Notes: a model not told the origin generated them from the letters alone. DNA of 64,000 nt from Massilia kyonggiensis (GCF_024756235.1 NZ_JANUGY010000016.1:1-64000), one strand, 5' to 3'. Positions 41,842 to 51,853 are shown, counted from the first letter of the stretch. Numbers and translations: made by a program.

Positions 41842-43313
41842 GGGCCGCGGCCGCCGCCGCCTTCGTCCTGGCCGGTGCCGCGCACGCGGCCGTGCCGCAG
41901 ACGCCGGACGCATGGCGCCGGGCCGCCGTCCAGGACATCGAGGAAGCGGTCCGGATCACGCTCGCCAACCATCCCGGCGCGCATGACCCGGCCAATCCGC
42001 GCTTCCGTGCGAATGTCGAGGACGCGCGGCAGCAGGGCCTGGCCCTGGCCGCGCGGGTGGACAGCGCGGCCGGCTACCGCGCCGCGCTCCAGCGCTTCAA
42101 CGTGGCGATCGGCGACGGGCACGCGGGCCTGTATGCGGACCTCGACGCCGCCACGCTGCCGGTCGCGCGCTGGCCCGGATTCGTCACCGCGTGGCGCGGC
42201 ACCGGCTTGTACGTGGCGGCGGCGGAAGACGGCGGTCCGCCCGCCGGCGCGCGCGTGGACTCCTGCGACGGCAAGCCGGTGGAAGACCTGATCCGGCAGA
42301 ACGTGTTCGCGTTCGATGGCCAGGTGAACGAGCCCGGCCACTGGTGGTCGCGGGCGCGCAAGGTCTTCGTCGACTACGGCAATCCGTTCGTCACGGTGCC
42401 CCGGCGCTGCCGCTTCACGGCGGGCGGCAAGACCGTCGAACTGGACCTGGCATGGCAGCCGCAGAGCGAGCGGATGGACCGGGCGCTGAAAGAAAGCTAT
42501 AACGGACAGACGCTGGACGTCGGCCTGGGCGAGCCGCGCAAGGGCCTGTTCTGGGCAGCGATGCCCACGTTCATGCCGGACGACAGACAGCGCGAGGCCT
42601 ACCGTACCATGGTGCGCGCCGTTGAAACGGGGCGCCAGCGCTTCCTCGACGCCGATGCCGTCGTCATCGACCTGCGCCAGAACCAGGGAGGTTCGTCGGT
42701 CTGGAGCCGCACCTTCGCCGAGGCGCTGTGGGGCAAGGACCGTGTGCAGCGGCGCATGGCGGCCCGGTCCGCGCGGACCGAGGTGTGGTGGCGCGCGTCG
42801 CAGGGCAATGCCGACCATCTCGCCGGCCTGGTCGAGCAGCTCACGCGGGAGGGGCAGGTGGAAAGCCTGGAATGGGCGAAGGAGAAAAGCGCCGGCCTGC
42901 ATGCGGCGCTGGCGCGCGGAGAGACGTGGTACGTCGAGAAGGACGGCACACCGGGCGTATCGGACGCCGACCTGCCGACGGACCCGCCGGCGTTTGCGCG
43001 GCCCGTGTACGTGATCGTGCCCGGCCAGTGCGCGAGCGCCTGTCTCGACGCGCTCGATGCGTTCACGCGCTTTCCGAACACGAAGCTGATCGGCGCGCCG
43101 AGCAGTTCCGACTCCACGTACATGGAGGTGCGGTGGCAAAAGGTCGCATCCGGCCTGGCCCTCGTCGTCATCCCGAACAAGATGTACGTGAACCGGCCGC
43201 GTGCCAACGGGCAGGGCTACCTGCCGGCGATCTATGTGAACGATCCGGTGTGGTCCGTCGACGCGTTTTTGAAGGTCGTCGAACAGGACCTGGCGGCGAT
43301 AAGAAAACCTTAA
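41838..43313 (+). CDS. S41-family peptidase, secreted
   Basis: About 491 residues from a TTG overlapping the previous stop (TTGA). This start leaves a clean signal peptide (AAAAAAFVLAGAAHA). An in-frame GTG at 41811 would put eight polar residues before it. S41 features are VIDLRQNQGGSS, the catalytic serine in GQCASACLDALDAF, and KLIGAPSSSDS. No PDZ domain is evident, unlike C-terminal processing proteases. Translational coupling to the dehydrogenase suggests co-expression. Confidence 0.82.
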   Translation: MRAAAAAAFVLAGAAHAAVPQTPDAWRRAAVQDIEEAVRITLANHPGAHDPANPRFRANVEDARQQGLALAARVDSAAGYRAALQRFNVAIGDGHAGLYADLDAATLPVARWPGFVTAWRGTGLYVAAAEDGGPPAGARVDSCDGKPVEDLIRQNVFAFDGQVNEPGHWWSRARKVFVDYGNPFVTVPRRCRFTAGGKTVELDLAWQPQSERMDRALKESYNGQTLDVGLGEPRKGLFWAAMPTFMPDDRQREAYRTMVRAVETGRQRFLDADAVVIDLRQNQGGSSVWSRTFAEALWGKDRVQRRMAARSARTEVWWRASQGNADHLAGLVEQLTREGQVESLEWAKEKSAGLHAALARGETWYVEKDGTPGVSDADLPTDPPAFARPVYVIVPGQCASACLDALDAFTRFPNTKLIGAPSSSDSTYMEVRWQKVASGLALVVIPNKMYVNRPRANGQGYLPAIYVNDPVWSVDAFLKVVEQDLAAIRKP

Positions 43314-43371
43314 GCAGGCTTGCCGATGATGAGGGTCAGGAGATGTCCGACCCATCGATCAGGAGGCAAGC

Positions 43372-44034
43372 ATGAAAAACGTTCTTGTGTGGGACCTGCC
43401 GGTCCGCATATTCCACTGGCTGCTGGCGGCCAGCTTCGCCGGCGCGTGGCTGACGGCCGGTCACGAGCGCTGGATGCTGCTGCACGTGACCCTCGGCTGC
43501 ACCGTGCTGGCGCTGGCCATCCTGCGCGTGGCGTGGGGCCTGCTCGGCACACGGCACGCGCGCTTTTCGGACTTCGTGCGCGGGCCGCGCGACGTCCTGC
43601 GCTATCTCGGGGGGCTCGTACGCGGCAAGCCGCAGCATTACCTTGGCCATAATCCCGCCGGCGGCCTCGCCATCGTGGCCCTGCTGGCGCTGGCCGTGAC
43701 GGCCGCAGCAAGCGGTCTGGCGACCTACACGCTGGGCGACGCTTACGAAGACCTGCACGAAGCGCTGGCCAACCTGATGCTGGGCCTTGTCGGGCTGCAC
43801 GTGGCGGCTGTCGTGGTGTCGGGCTGGCTGCACCGCGAGAACCTCGTCGCGGCCATGTTCAGCGGCCGCAAGCGCGGTGCATCCGCCGACGGCATCGCCA
43901 CGCCCCGGCGCGGCGTCGGCATCGTGTTGCTGGCGGCCGTGCTCGGGTTCTGGGGCTGGCAGCTGAGCCATCCGGCCGACGGCCTGGGTGCCGTCGCGGC
44001 GGCCGACGTCCATGGCGAAGACGGTGACGACTGA
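43372..44034 (+). CDS. Cytochrome b561-family protein
   Basis: A 220-residue membrane protein with four core helices of the b561/Ni-Fe hydrogenase cytochrome b type. Haem-ligand histidines lie in RIFHWLLAASF, LLHVTLGC and the later GLHVAAVVVSGWLH segment. A fifth hydrophobic helix near the C-terminus is followed by an acidic tail. It passes electrons between quinol and a periplasmic partner. A GGAGGC ribosome-binding site precedes the ATG. It lies 24 bases before a two-component operon. Confidence 0.9.
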   Translation: MKNVLVWDLPVRIFHWLLAASFAGAWLTAGHERWMLLHVTLGCTVLALAILRVAWGLLGTRHARFSDFVRGPRDVLRYLGGLVRGKPQHYLGHNPAGGLAIVALLALAVTAAASGLATYTLGDAYEDLHEALANLMLGLVGLHVAAVVVSGWLHRENLVAAMFSGRKRGASADGIATPRRGVGIVLLAAVLGFWGWQLSHPADGLGAVAAADVHGEDGDD

Positions 44035-44058
44035 GCCACCGCGTGGGAGAATGAGCGC

Positions 44059-44727
44059 ATGCATATCCTGCTCGCGGAAGACGATCCCCTGCTCGGCGAC
44101 GGCCTGCGCGCCGGCTTGCGCCAGCTCGGCTTCCAGGTCGACTGGGTGCAGAGCGGCGATGCGGCCGAGCGCGAACTGCGCGCGCAGGACTACGCCGCGG
44201 CCGTGCTCGACCTGGGCCTGCCGCGCCGGGACGGCATGGACGTGCTCGCGGCCGTGCGCGCCGCCGGGCTGGCCACGCCCGTGCTCGTGCTGACCGCGCG
44301 CGACGCGGTGCCGGACCGCATCCGCGGCCTCGATGCGGGCGCCGACGACTACGTGGTCAAGCCCGTCGACCTGCACGAACTGGCCGCGCGCCTGCGCGCC
44401 CTCGTGCGGCGTGCGCACGGACAGCCGCGCGACCGCCTGCGCGCGGGCGATGTCGAACTCGACCCGGCCGCCCGCACCGTGCGCAAGGCCGGGACGACGG
44501 TGACGCTTTCGACGCGCGAATTCGACCTGCTGCATGCCCTGATGCTGAATACCAACCGCGTGCTGACGCGCGAACAGCTGGAACAGCATCTGTACAGCTG
44601 GGGCCAGGAAGTGGAGAGCAATGCAGTCGAGGTGCACGTCCACAACCTGCGGCGCAAGCTGGGGAGCGCGTTGATCCAGACGATCCGCGGCGTCGGCTAC
44701 GTGCTGCGCGGCCCCGCGACGCCATGA
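44059..44727 (+). CDS. OmpR-family response regulator
   Basis: A 222-residue regulator with acidic residues D8-D9, acceptor D51 (AAVLDLGLPRRDG) and Lys in the YVVKPVD loop. A C-terminal winged helix follows (STREFDLLHALMLNTNRVLTREQLEQHLY). It resembles QseB/PmrA-type regulators. The stop overlaps the kinase start (ATGA). Confidence 0.94.
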   Translation: MHILLAEDDPLLGDGLRAGLRQLGFQVDWVQSGDAAERELRAQDYAAAVLDLGLPRRDGMDVLAAVRAAGLATPVLVLTARDAVPDRIRGLDAGADDYVVKPVDLHELAARLRALVRRAHGQPRDRLRAGDVELDPAARTVRKAGTTVTLSTREFDLLHALMLNTNRVLTREQLEQHLYSWGQEVESNAVEVHVHNLRRKLGSALIQTIRGVGYVLRGPATP

Positions 44728-46058
44728 GCCGCGCGGCGCCCTCGCTGCAGGTCCGCCTGCTCGGCCTGATGTTCGGTGTGCTCGCGGCGCTGTGGGCCGC
44801 GACGCTCGCGCTGACCCTGTCCGACACGCGCCACGAACTGGACGAGCTGCTCGATGCGCACCTTGCGCAGTCGGCATCGCTGTTGCTGGTCCAGGACGCG
44901 GATGGCGACGAAGACGCCGCGGCGCCCGAGGCGCCGATCCTTCACCGCTACGCGCCGCGCGTTGCGTTCCAGGTCTGGCGCGACGGACGCCTCGTCCTGC
45001 GTTCCGCCAACGCGCCCGTGCTGCCGTTCGGCCCCGCCGCGCGGCGCGACGGCTTCGCGTTCGTCGATGCGCCTGGGGCGCGCTGGCGCGTGTTCGCGGC
45101 CTACGATCCCGCGCGCCGGCGCCAGGTGTACGTCGGCGAACGGCTCGATGCGCGCGGCGAGATCCTGGGCGCGGTGCTGCGCGGCGTGTCGTGGCCGCTG
45201 GCGCTTGCGCTGCCCGTGCTGGGACTCGCGACGTGGTGGACCGTGCGGCGCGGTCTCGCGCCGCTGCGCAGGCTGGGGCGCACGCTGGCCGCGCGCCGTC
45301 CGGACGCGCTGGACCCGATCGCGCTTGAGGGCATGAGCGCGGAAATGCTGCCGCTCGCGGCGTCGCTCAACGATCTGCTCGGACGCATCGCCGACCTGCT
45401 GGCGAACGAGCGGCGCTTCACGGCGGACGCGGCGCATGAGTTGCGCACGCCGGTCGCGGCCATCCGCATGCAGGCACAGGTGGCGCGGGCGGCGACGGAC
45501 GACGCGGCCCGCGCACACGCACTGGACGGCCTGCTTGCCGGCTGCGACCGCGCGGCGCGCCTGATCGACCAGTTGCTGACCCTGGCCCGCGTCGAGTCCG
45601 CACAGGCGCCCGGCATGACCTATGTCGAACTGGCGGGCCTCACGCGCGGCGTGATGGCCGAGCTGGCGCCGGCCGCGCTGGCGAAGGGACAGCGGCTCGA
45701 ACTGGACGCGCAGGGAACGCACGTCGTGCGCGGGAATGCGCTGTTGCTGGCGGTCCTGGTCCGCAACCTCGTCGACAATGCCGTGCGCTATGCGCCGCCG
45801 GGGGCGGCCATCGACGTGCGCGTGCTGCGGGAAGGGGATGGCGTCGTGCTCGACGTCGAGGATGGCGGTCCGGGTCTGGCGGACGCCGATCTCGCGCGGC
45901 TGGGCGAGCGCTTTTATCGCGTGGCCGGCAGCGGGGCGGCTGGCAGCGGGCTCGGATGGTCGATCGTGCGCCGCATCGCGGCTGTGCATGGCGCACGGGT
46001 CGCGGTGCGGCGGTCGGAACGGTTGGGCGGCCTCGCCGTCACCGTCACGTTCGGGTGA
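44724..46058 (+). CDS. Membrane sensor histidine kinase (QseC-like)
   Basis: A 444-residue kinase. The first membrane helix (about 8-30) precedes a periplasmic region with an acidic segment (DADGDEDAAAPEAP). The second helix is at about 150-170, then HAMP, and the H-box RFTADAAHELRTPVAAIR with His about 238. The HATPase has RNLVDNAVRYAPPGA and GGPGLADADLARLGERFYR. It is the partner of the preceding OmpR-type regulator. The acidic sensor patch suggests cation sensing, but this is inference. Confidence 0.93.
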   Translation: MSRAAPSLQVRLLGLMFGVLAALWAATLALTLSDTRHELDELLDAHLAQSASLLLVQDADGDEDAAAPEAPILHRYAPRVAFQVWRDGRLVLRSANAPVLPFGPAARRDGFAFVDAPGARWRVFAAYDPARRRQVYVGERLDARGEILGAVLRGVSWPLALALPVLGLATWWTVRRGLAPLRRLGRTLAARRPDALDPIALEGMSAEMLPLAASLNDLLGRIADLLANERRFTADAAHELRTPVAAIRMQAQVARAATDDAARAHALDGLLAGCDRAARLIDQLLTLARVESAQAPGMTYVELAGLTRGVMAELAPAALAKGQRLELDAQGTHVVRGNALLLAVLVRNLVDNAVRYAPPGAAIDVRVLREGDGVVLDVEDGGPGLADADLARLGERFYRVAGSGAAGSGLGWSIVRRIAAVHGARVAVRRSERLGGLAVTVTFG

Positions 46059-47867
46059 TTATTTGCTTTCGGCGATCCAGCGATCGACCTTCTTTTCCAG
46101 CAGCGCCAGCGGCAGCGTGCCTTCGCCCAGCACGATCTCGTGGAATTTCGGCAGGCTGAATTTCGGGCCGAGTTCTTTCTCCGCGCGGGCACGCAGTTCC
46201 TGGATCTTCAGCGCGCCGATCTTGTAGCCCAGCGCCTGCGCCGGCCACGCCATGTAGCGTTCCGTCGCATTGCGCGCGTCCGCTTCCGTGTAGCCCAGCG
46301 TCTCGCGCATGTACTGGATCGACTGCTCGCGCGTCCAGCCCTTCGCGTGCATGCCCGTGTCGACGACGAGGCGCACGGCGCGCAGCATCTCGTCGTTCAG
46401 GTGGCCGAAGTAATCCTCCGGCTTGTCGAACAGGCCCATCTCCTTGCCCAGCGTCTCCGCATACAGCGCCCAGCCTTCGGTAAAGGCGTTGTTGCCGCCG
46501 AACTTGCGGAAGTTCGGCAGGCCCAGCTCCTGCATCAGCGCGATGTGGAAGTGGTGGCCCGGCTGGCCCTCGTGCAGGAACAGCGTCACCATGCCCGTGC
46601 TGCCGTACTCCTTCGGGTCGTTCACGACGGACCAGAACACGCCCGGACGCGAGCCGTCCACGGCCGGCGGCGTGTAGTGGTCGGACGCTGTCGCGCGCGA
46701 CAGTTCCGGTTCCAGGCGCAGGTCGAGCGGCGTCTTCGGGCGCAGCGAGAACAGCGCCGGCAGCTTGGCCTGCAGCACGGTGTTCAGGTGGCGGTAGACG
46801 TCGATGATCTCGCCCTCGGTCTTGAACGGCTTGTACTTCGCCTGTTCCGACACCCACACCGGCAGGCCGGCGGCCGGGCCGTTGTAGCCCATCTTCGGAC
46901 CGATGCGCGCGAACTCGCCCTGGATGCGCGCGACTTCGCGCAAGCCGATCTGGTGGATCTGTTCCGGCTGCAGGTCGGTCGTCGTCTGGCTCGCGACGCG
47001 CGCGAGATACCAGTCCATCCCTTGCGGCAGGGCGCTCCAGCCCGTGCTCGTGCGGCAGGCCGGCAGGTAGTCGTGTTCGATGAAGTCGGCCAGGCGCTTC
47101 AACGCCGGATTCAGCTTGGCGTCGATGGTGCTGCGATACGCGGCCGTCAGCTTCTTTTTATCCGCATCCGAGAAGCCCGCCGGGAAGTTCTTCACGGGCG
47201 AGTAGTAGATGCTGTCCTCGGCCTTTGCGGCCACCAGCTGCTTGAACTGGGGCAGGGCGGCTTCCATGACCGCCTTCGGCTGCACGATCCCGCGCTTCAT
47301 CCCTTCGCGCATGTTGGCGATGGCCTGGTCGATCCACGGGCCGAGCTGGTTCAGGCGGCTCAGGTAAGCCTGGTAATCCTTCACGGTGGCCAGCGATTGC
47401 GCCTGCTGGCCGCTGCTGTAGTTCGCGAGCGTGACGGGCAGGGCGTCCATCTGGTTCAGCGGCAGCAGGTGCTCGGGGAACGGCTCGAAGCGCAGCGCGG
47501 TCTTCAGTTCGTAGTCGAGGATGTCGTAGCTCGTCTGGTCGCGCTGGGCGAGGCCGTCGCGGCGGATCGCGTGCAGGCGTTTCAGGTAGCCCTTGTACAG
47601 CGCGAACTGATGCGCGCGGTTCTTGGGCGAGATCGACATGCCGATCTGGTCGGGGAAGCGGTTGTCGCCGCTTTCGCCGGCGGAGACGGGGTCGAAGCGC
47701 GCTTGCGCGTCCCAGTATTCGTCGGCCAGTTTATTCAGCTGTTTCGATTCGGCGCTGGCGTTCGTGGCGCCGGCCGTGGGCTTGGCCGCGGTGTCGGCGG
47801 CGAGGGCCGGCGCGCAGGCGATGAGGCAGGCGGCGGCGAGGGTGCCCAGGGTAAGGGTCTGTTTCAT
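46059..47867 (-). CDS. DUF885-family secreted protein (probable metallopeptidase)
   Basis: A 602-residue exported protein starting at the ATG at 47867 with signal peptide 1-22 (ACAPALA). It has the DUF885 core, including FLHEGQPGHHFHIAL, an HExxxGHH-type motif likely to bind metal, and GNNAFTEGWALYAETLG after it. Members are thought to be zinc-dependent peptidases. It is convergent with the kinase gene, stops abutting. Confidence 0.88.
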   Translation of the reverse strand: MKQTLTLGTLAAACLIACAPALAADTAAKPTAGATNASAESKQLNKLADEYWDAQARFDPVSAGESGDNRFPDQIGMSISPKNRAHQFALYKGYLKRLHAIRRDGLAQRDQTSYDILDYELKTALRFEPFPEHLLPLNQMDALPVTLANYSSGQQAQSLATVKDYQAYLSRLNQLGPWIDQAIANMREGMKRGIVQPKAVMEAALPQFKQLVAAKAEDSIYYSPVKNFPAGFSDADKKKLTAAYRSTIDAKLNPALKRLADFIEHDYLPACRTSTGWSALPQGMDWYLARVASQTTTDLQPEQIHQIGLREVARIQGEFARIGPKMGYNGPAAGLPVWVSEQAKYKPFKTEGEIIDVYRHLNTVLQAKLPALFSLRPKTPLDLRLEPELSRATASDHYTPPAVDGSRPGVFWSVVNDPKEYGSTGMVTLFLHEGQPGHHFHIALMQELGLPNFRKFGGNNAFTEGWALYAETLGKEMGLFDKPEDYFGHLNDEMLRAVRLVVDTGMHAKGWTREQSIQYMRETLGYTEADARNATERYMAWPAQALGYKIGALKIQELRARAEKELGPKFSLPKFHEIVLGEGTLPLALLEKKVDRWIAESK

Positions 47868-47946
47868 GATGGTTTGAACGAGTGTGAAGAAGCGGCGCCT
47901 AGGATACGCCCGGCGCCGCACGAGGCCCAGTCTTTACGGGCGATCT

Positions 47947-49080
47947 TTAATAATTGGCCAGCGGCGCCAGCTGCCCGCCCTTGAAGGTGTAGACGGTGAC
48001 GGCCGTCTTCTTCAGGTTGCCGCTCGCATCGTAGCCGTACGTGCCGGCCACGCCCTGGTAGGTCATCGTGTGCAGCTGCTTGCCGACGGCCGCGGCGTCC
48101 GTCGTGTTCGCGGCCTGCATGGCTTTCGCAATGAACATCGTCTGGTCGTAGAACGCGGGCGCGTACACGTCCGGGTCGCGCTGGTAGCGCTGTTTGTAGC
48201 GTGCCTTGAACGCGGGGCCGCCCGCCTGCTTGTCGAGCGTGGCGCCGGCCTGCGCGCACATCACGTTCTCGCCGACTGCGTCGCCGCCCAGCTTGGCCAT
48301 CTCGGGGCTGCACAGCGTGTCGCCGCCCAGCAGGCGCACGTTCGCCATGCCCAGCTGCTTCATTTGGCGCGCCATCGGGGCGCCCTGCGGCGCATAGCCG
48401 CCGAAGAAGATGGCGTCCACTTTCTTCGCGCGGAACGCGGTGAGGATGGCGGCAAAGTCGCTGGCCTTGTCGTTGGTGAATTCGCGGCCGACGACGGTCA
48501 CGCCCGAGGCGCGTGCCTGCTTCGCGAATTCGTCGGCGATGCCCTGGCCGAAGGCGGTGCGGTCGTCGATCACGCCGACGGTTTTAATCTTGAGTTCCTT
48601 CGCGGCATACGACGCCATCGATGCGCCCACCTGGGAATCGCTGGCGACGATGCGGAACACGTTCGGGTAGCGCGCCTGGGTGATCTTGGGGCTCGTGCCC
48701 ACGGTCGACATCAGGATGCCGGCATCGTTGTAGACGCGCGACGCGGGGATCGCCACGCCCGAGTTGTACGGGCCGAGCACGAACTTGACGCCGGCGTCGG
48801 CGAACTTCTGCGCGACGCTCACGCCGGCCTTCGGGTCGCCCTGGTCGTCCTCGGACAGCAGTTCGAATTTCAGCGTCTTGCCGCCCACCTTGAGCTTTTG
48901 CGCGTTGAGTTCTTCGACCGCGAGGCGCACGCCGTTCTCGTCGTCCTTGCCGGCAAACGCGTTGGAACCCGACAGCGGCCCGCTCACGCCGATGCGCACG
49001 ACCTGGTCCTGGGCGAGCGCGGTGGTCCCGGTCGCGAGCAGGATCGCCGCCAGCGCCACGGTTTTCAATGTTGATGCCAT
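47947..49080 (-). CDS. Branched-chain amino acid ABC transporter binding protein (LivK-type)
   Basis: A 377-residue periplasmic binding protein from the ATG at 49080, with signal peptide MASTLKTVALAAILLATGTTALA. Typical type I segments are RIGVSGPLSGSNAFAGKDDENG, VLGPYNSGVAIPASRVY and VFRIVASDSQVGASMA. It would deliver branched-chain or related amino acids to a Liv-type permease, but no transporter genes lie beside it. The adjacent Lrp-type gene, on the same strand upstream, could regulate it. Confidence 0.92.
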   Translation of the reverse strand: MASTLKTVALAAILLATGTTALAQDQVVRIGVSGPLSGSNAFAGKDDENGVRLAVEELNAQKLKVGGKTLKFELLSEDDQGDPKAGVSVAQKFADAGVKFVLGPYNSGVAIPASRVYNDAGILMSTVGTSPKITQARYPNVFRIVASDSQVGASMASYAAKELKIKTVGVIDDRTAFGQGIADEFAKQARASGVTVVGREFTNDKASDFAAILTAFRAKKVDAIFFGGYAPQGAPMARQMKQLGMANVRLLGGDTLCSPEMAKLGGDAVGENVMCAQAGATLDKQAGGPAFKARYKQRYQRDPDVYAPAFYDQTMFIAKAMQAANTTDAAAVGKQLHTMTYQGVAGTYGYDASGNLKKTAVTVYTFKGGQLAPLANY

Positions 49081-49144
49081 TCCGTTGTCTCCGTTGTTAT
49101 TCAACGGCCGCCATCATCGCATGATCGGCGCGATGAGCAAACAG

Positions 49145-49639
49145 TCAGGCCGGTAGCCCGTGCGAGATCAGTTCCAGCGGCAGCGCGGTGGTGCACTTGA
49201 TCTGCTCCATCGAGAACGCGGAGGAGACGCCGGACAGTTGCGCGGTACGGATCAGTTTTTTGTAGAAGCGGTCGTAGCCGTCGATATCGGTCGTGACGAC
49301 CTTGAGCAGGTAGTCGACATCGCCGCTCATGCGGTGGAATTCCAGGACTTCCGGCAGCGCGATGACGGCGGAGGCGAAGCGCTCCAGCCATTTTTCGTCG
49401 TGCTCGTTGGTGCGCACGCTGACGAACACCGTCACGGGCAGGCCGACCTTGTGCCGGTTGACGATGCTCACCCGGCTCTCGATGTATCCCTCTTCCTCCA
49501 GGCGTTTGACGCGTTTCCAGCAGGGAGTGCTGGAGAGCCCGACCTTTTCGCTCAGGCCGGAAATCGACAGCGTGGCGTCGGCCTGCAGGGCGGCCAGGAT
49601 CGCGCAGTCGTATTTGTCGAGTGAATTCATCTTGTCCAT
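49145..49639 (-). CDS. Lrp/AsnC-family transcriptional regulator
   Basis: A 164-residue regulator from the ATG at 49639 (MDKMNSLDKYD). The N-terminal HTH is DKYDCAILAALQADATLSISGLSEKVGLSSTPCWKRVKRLEE (in parts), followed by a RAM ligand-binding domain (VFVSVRTNEHDEKW, and MSGDVDYLLKVVTTDIDGYDRF). It is divergent from the cysteine desulfurase fusion and upstream of the LivK-type gene, so amino-acid-responsive control of either is plausible. Confidence 0.94.
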   Translation of the reverse strand: MDKMNSLDKYDCAILAALQADATLSISGLSEKVGLSSTPCWKRVKRLEEEGYIESRVSIVNRHKVGLPVTVFVSVRTNEHDEKWLERFASAVIALPEVLEFHRMSGDVDYLLKVVTTDIDGYDRFYKKLIRTAQLSGVSSAFSMEQIKCTTALPLELISHGLPA

Positions 49640-49782
49640 CGCACGGTCTCTAGAATGTTCGTTCTTCAGCCTAGGAAAAATCAAAGATTCTTTAGTACGT
49701 CATTTTCGGCACCAAACCGTAACATATTACTCAACAATCGCGCTGATGGCGCATTTATTTTTGGACTTTTAGCAATTATTTT

Positions 49783-51705
49783 ATGGCCCCCGACCTCTAC
49801 CTCGACGCAAACGCCACTTCGCCGGTCCTGCCTTCCGCGATTGTCGCCGCGGTCGAGGCGATGGAGGCCTCGTTCGGCAATCCGAGCAGCAGCCACGCCA
49901 CCGGCCTGCGCGCCAAACGCATCCTCGACACGACCCGTGCGCGCGCCCGCCGCGTGCTCGGCGCCGGGCCGGGCCGGGTGCTGTTCACGAGCGGCGCTAC
50001 CGAAGGGATCCAGACCGCCGTGCTGTCGGCTTTGTGCGCCGTGCGCGAACGCCGCGCCGCCGGGGAGGACTGCGGCGACCTGCTGGTCTATGGCGCCACC
50101 GAACACAAGGCCGTGTCGGAAAGCCTCGCGCACTGGAACCGCCTGCTCGGCACGGGCCTGACCTTGCAGGCGCTGCCCGTCGACGCCACCGGGCGCCATC
50201 GCCTCGACGTCCTGCGCGACCTGGCGCCGCGCGCCGCGCTGGTCTGCACGATGGCGGCCAACAATGAGACGGGCGTCGTCTCCGACCTGGACGGCATCGC
50301 ACGCGTGCTGCGCGCGAGCGGATCGAAGGCCTACTGGATGGTCGACTGCGTGCAGGCGCTGGGCAAGCTGCCGCTCGACCTGGCGAACACCCGCATCGAC
50401 TACGCGCCGTTCTCCGGCCATAAACTGCATGCCCCGAAAGGCATCGGCATCCTGTACGTGCGCGACGGCGCGCCGTACACGCCGCTGATGATCGGCGGCG
50501 GCCAGGAAGGCGGGCAGCGCTCCGGCACGGAAAACATGGCCGGCATCGCCGCCCTCGGCGCCGTACTGGCCGCACTGGAAGAGGGCACGACGTTCCGCAC
50601 GCACGCCGGGCTGGCCGCGATGCGCGACCGTCTCGCGGCCGCGTTGCGCGACGCATTTCCGGCTATCGTCTTCAACGCGCCGTTCGAACATACGTTGCCG
50701 ACCACGCTGAATTTTGCCGTGCCGGGCGTCTCCAGCAAGGACCTGCTCGACCTGTTCGACGCGGCCGGCGTGCGCGTCAGCGCGGGGTCGGCCTGCTCCG
50801 CTGCCAAGGCCGCACCCAGCTACGTGCTGGACGCGATGGGCCTGCCCCTGTGGCGCAGCGGCGGCGCCGTGCGCCTGTCGATCGGGCCGCTCGCGGACGA
50901 TGCGTTCATCGACGCCGCCTGCGCGCGCATCCGCCGCTGCGGCGAGGCGTTGCGCACGTCCCCACTCGGCGGCGGCAACCCGGGCGTGATGCAGGTCAGC
51001 GGCGACGGGCGGCATGGCTGGATCGTGTTCGATGCCGAAACCTGCGTCGCGCTCGATCTGCCGCCCGGACAGCTTGACCGCGTCGCCGCGCTCGCGCGTG
51101 ACGCGGGCCTGCGCATGGAGGAATTCGGCGCGGCCGACCGCGCCACCGTCGCGCTGGACGACGGCAGCCATGCGCCCTGCATGACCATCGGCGGGGCCGT
51201 GCTGGCCCGTTTGCCGGACGGCTGGCTGCTGGGCGAAGCGCATGACGGCCGCCTGCCGCGTACGGCCGTGCGCCAGGTATTCGGCGCCGTCGACGCCGCG
51301 CGCCTGGCGCAGGTTGCGCACGATACGGCCGTCATCTGCCACGGCACCGACGTCGACGGCCTGGCCTGTGCCACGCTGGGCGCCGTCCGCGACGCCGGCG
51401 CGCCGGGGCAGCTGCATCCCGAGACGCTCGACGTCTTCCTGCGCCGCCATGAGGATGCGCTGCTCGTCGACGTGCGGGAAACTGGCGAAGCCGCGGCCGG
51501 CGCGATGACCTTGCACGGCCGCGCGGCGCACCACGTGCCGCTGTCGCGCCTTGCCGAGCATCTGCCGGGGTGGTTGGCCGATCCGGCACGGCCGATCGTG
51601 TTCGTCTGCCGCAGTGGGAACCGTAGCGCGAAGGCCGCCCTGTGCCTGCGCCGCGCGGGACATGCGCAGGCGTGGACCCTCGTGGGCGGGCTCGCGCTGG
51701 CGTAA
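49783..51705 (+). CDS. Cysteine desulfurase - MBL-like - rhodanese fusion
   Basis: A 640-residue fusion. Residues 1-390 form a NifS/IscS-type class V aminotransferase, with the PLP lysine in FSGHKLHAPKG (K214) and an active-site cysteine in GSACSAAK (C338). Residues 400-530 resemble the start and end of a metallo-beta-lactamase persulfide dioxygenase (WIVFDAETCVALDL, and VICHGTDVDGLACATLG) but lack the HxHxDH metal site. Residues 540-640 are a rhodanese domain with C609 (VFVCRSGNRSAKA). It likely takes sulfur from cysteine and passes the persulfide to the rhodanese domain. The central domain's role is unclear. Confidence 0.88.
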   Translation: MAPDLYLDANATSPVLPSAIVAAVEAMEASFGNPSSSHATGLRAKRILDTTRARARRVLGAGPGRVLFTSGATEGIQTAVLSALCAVRERRAAGEDCGDLLVYGATEHKAVSESLAHWNRLLGTGLTLQALPVDATGRHRLDVLRDLAPRAALVCTMAANNETGVVSDLDGIARVLRASGSKAYWMVDCVQALGKLPLDLANTRIDYAPFSGHKLHAPKGIGILYVRDGAPYTPLMIGGGQEGGQRSGTENMAGIAALGAVLAALEEGTTFRTHAGLAAMRDRLAAALRDAFPAIVFNAPFEHTLPTTLNFAVPGVSSKDLLDLFDAAGVRVSAGSACSAAKAAPSYVLDAMGLPLWRSGGAVRLSIGPLADDAFIDAACARIRRCGEALRTSPLGGGNPGVMQVSGDGRHGWIVFDAETCVALDLPPGQLDRVAALARDAGLRMEEFGAADRATVALDDGSHAPCMTIGGAVLARLPDGWLLGEAHDGRLPRTAVRQVFGAVDAARLAQVAHDTAVICHGTDVDGLACATLGAVRDAGAPGQLHPETLDVFLRRHEDALLVDVRETGEAAAGAMTLHGRAAHHVPLSRLAEHLPGWLADPARPIVFVCRSGNRSAKAALCLRRAGHAQAWTLVGGLALA

Positions 51706-51853
51706 AACATACCGATCGTCAACGAGCGTTCGCTAACGCACAGTTTCCAGACACCTGATTGCTTAGCATGGCGGCAGCCGTGCGCCCTCGTCTTCACGCT
51801 GTATCCGAATGGTCGCGTCCCGCGTCAGCCGGCGGTCGGTTGCGCACGCCACC

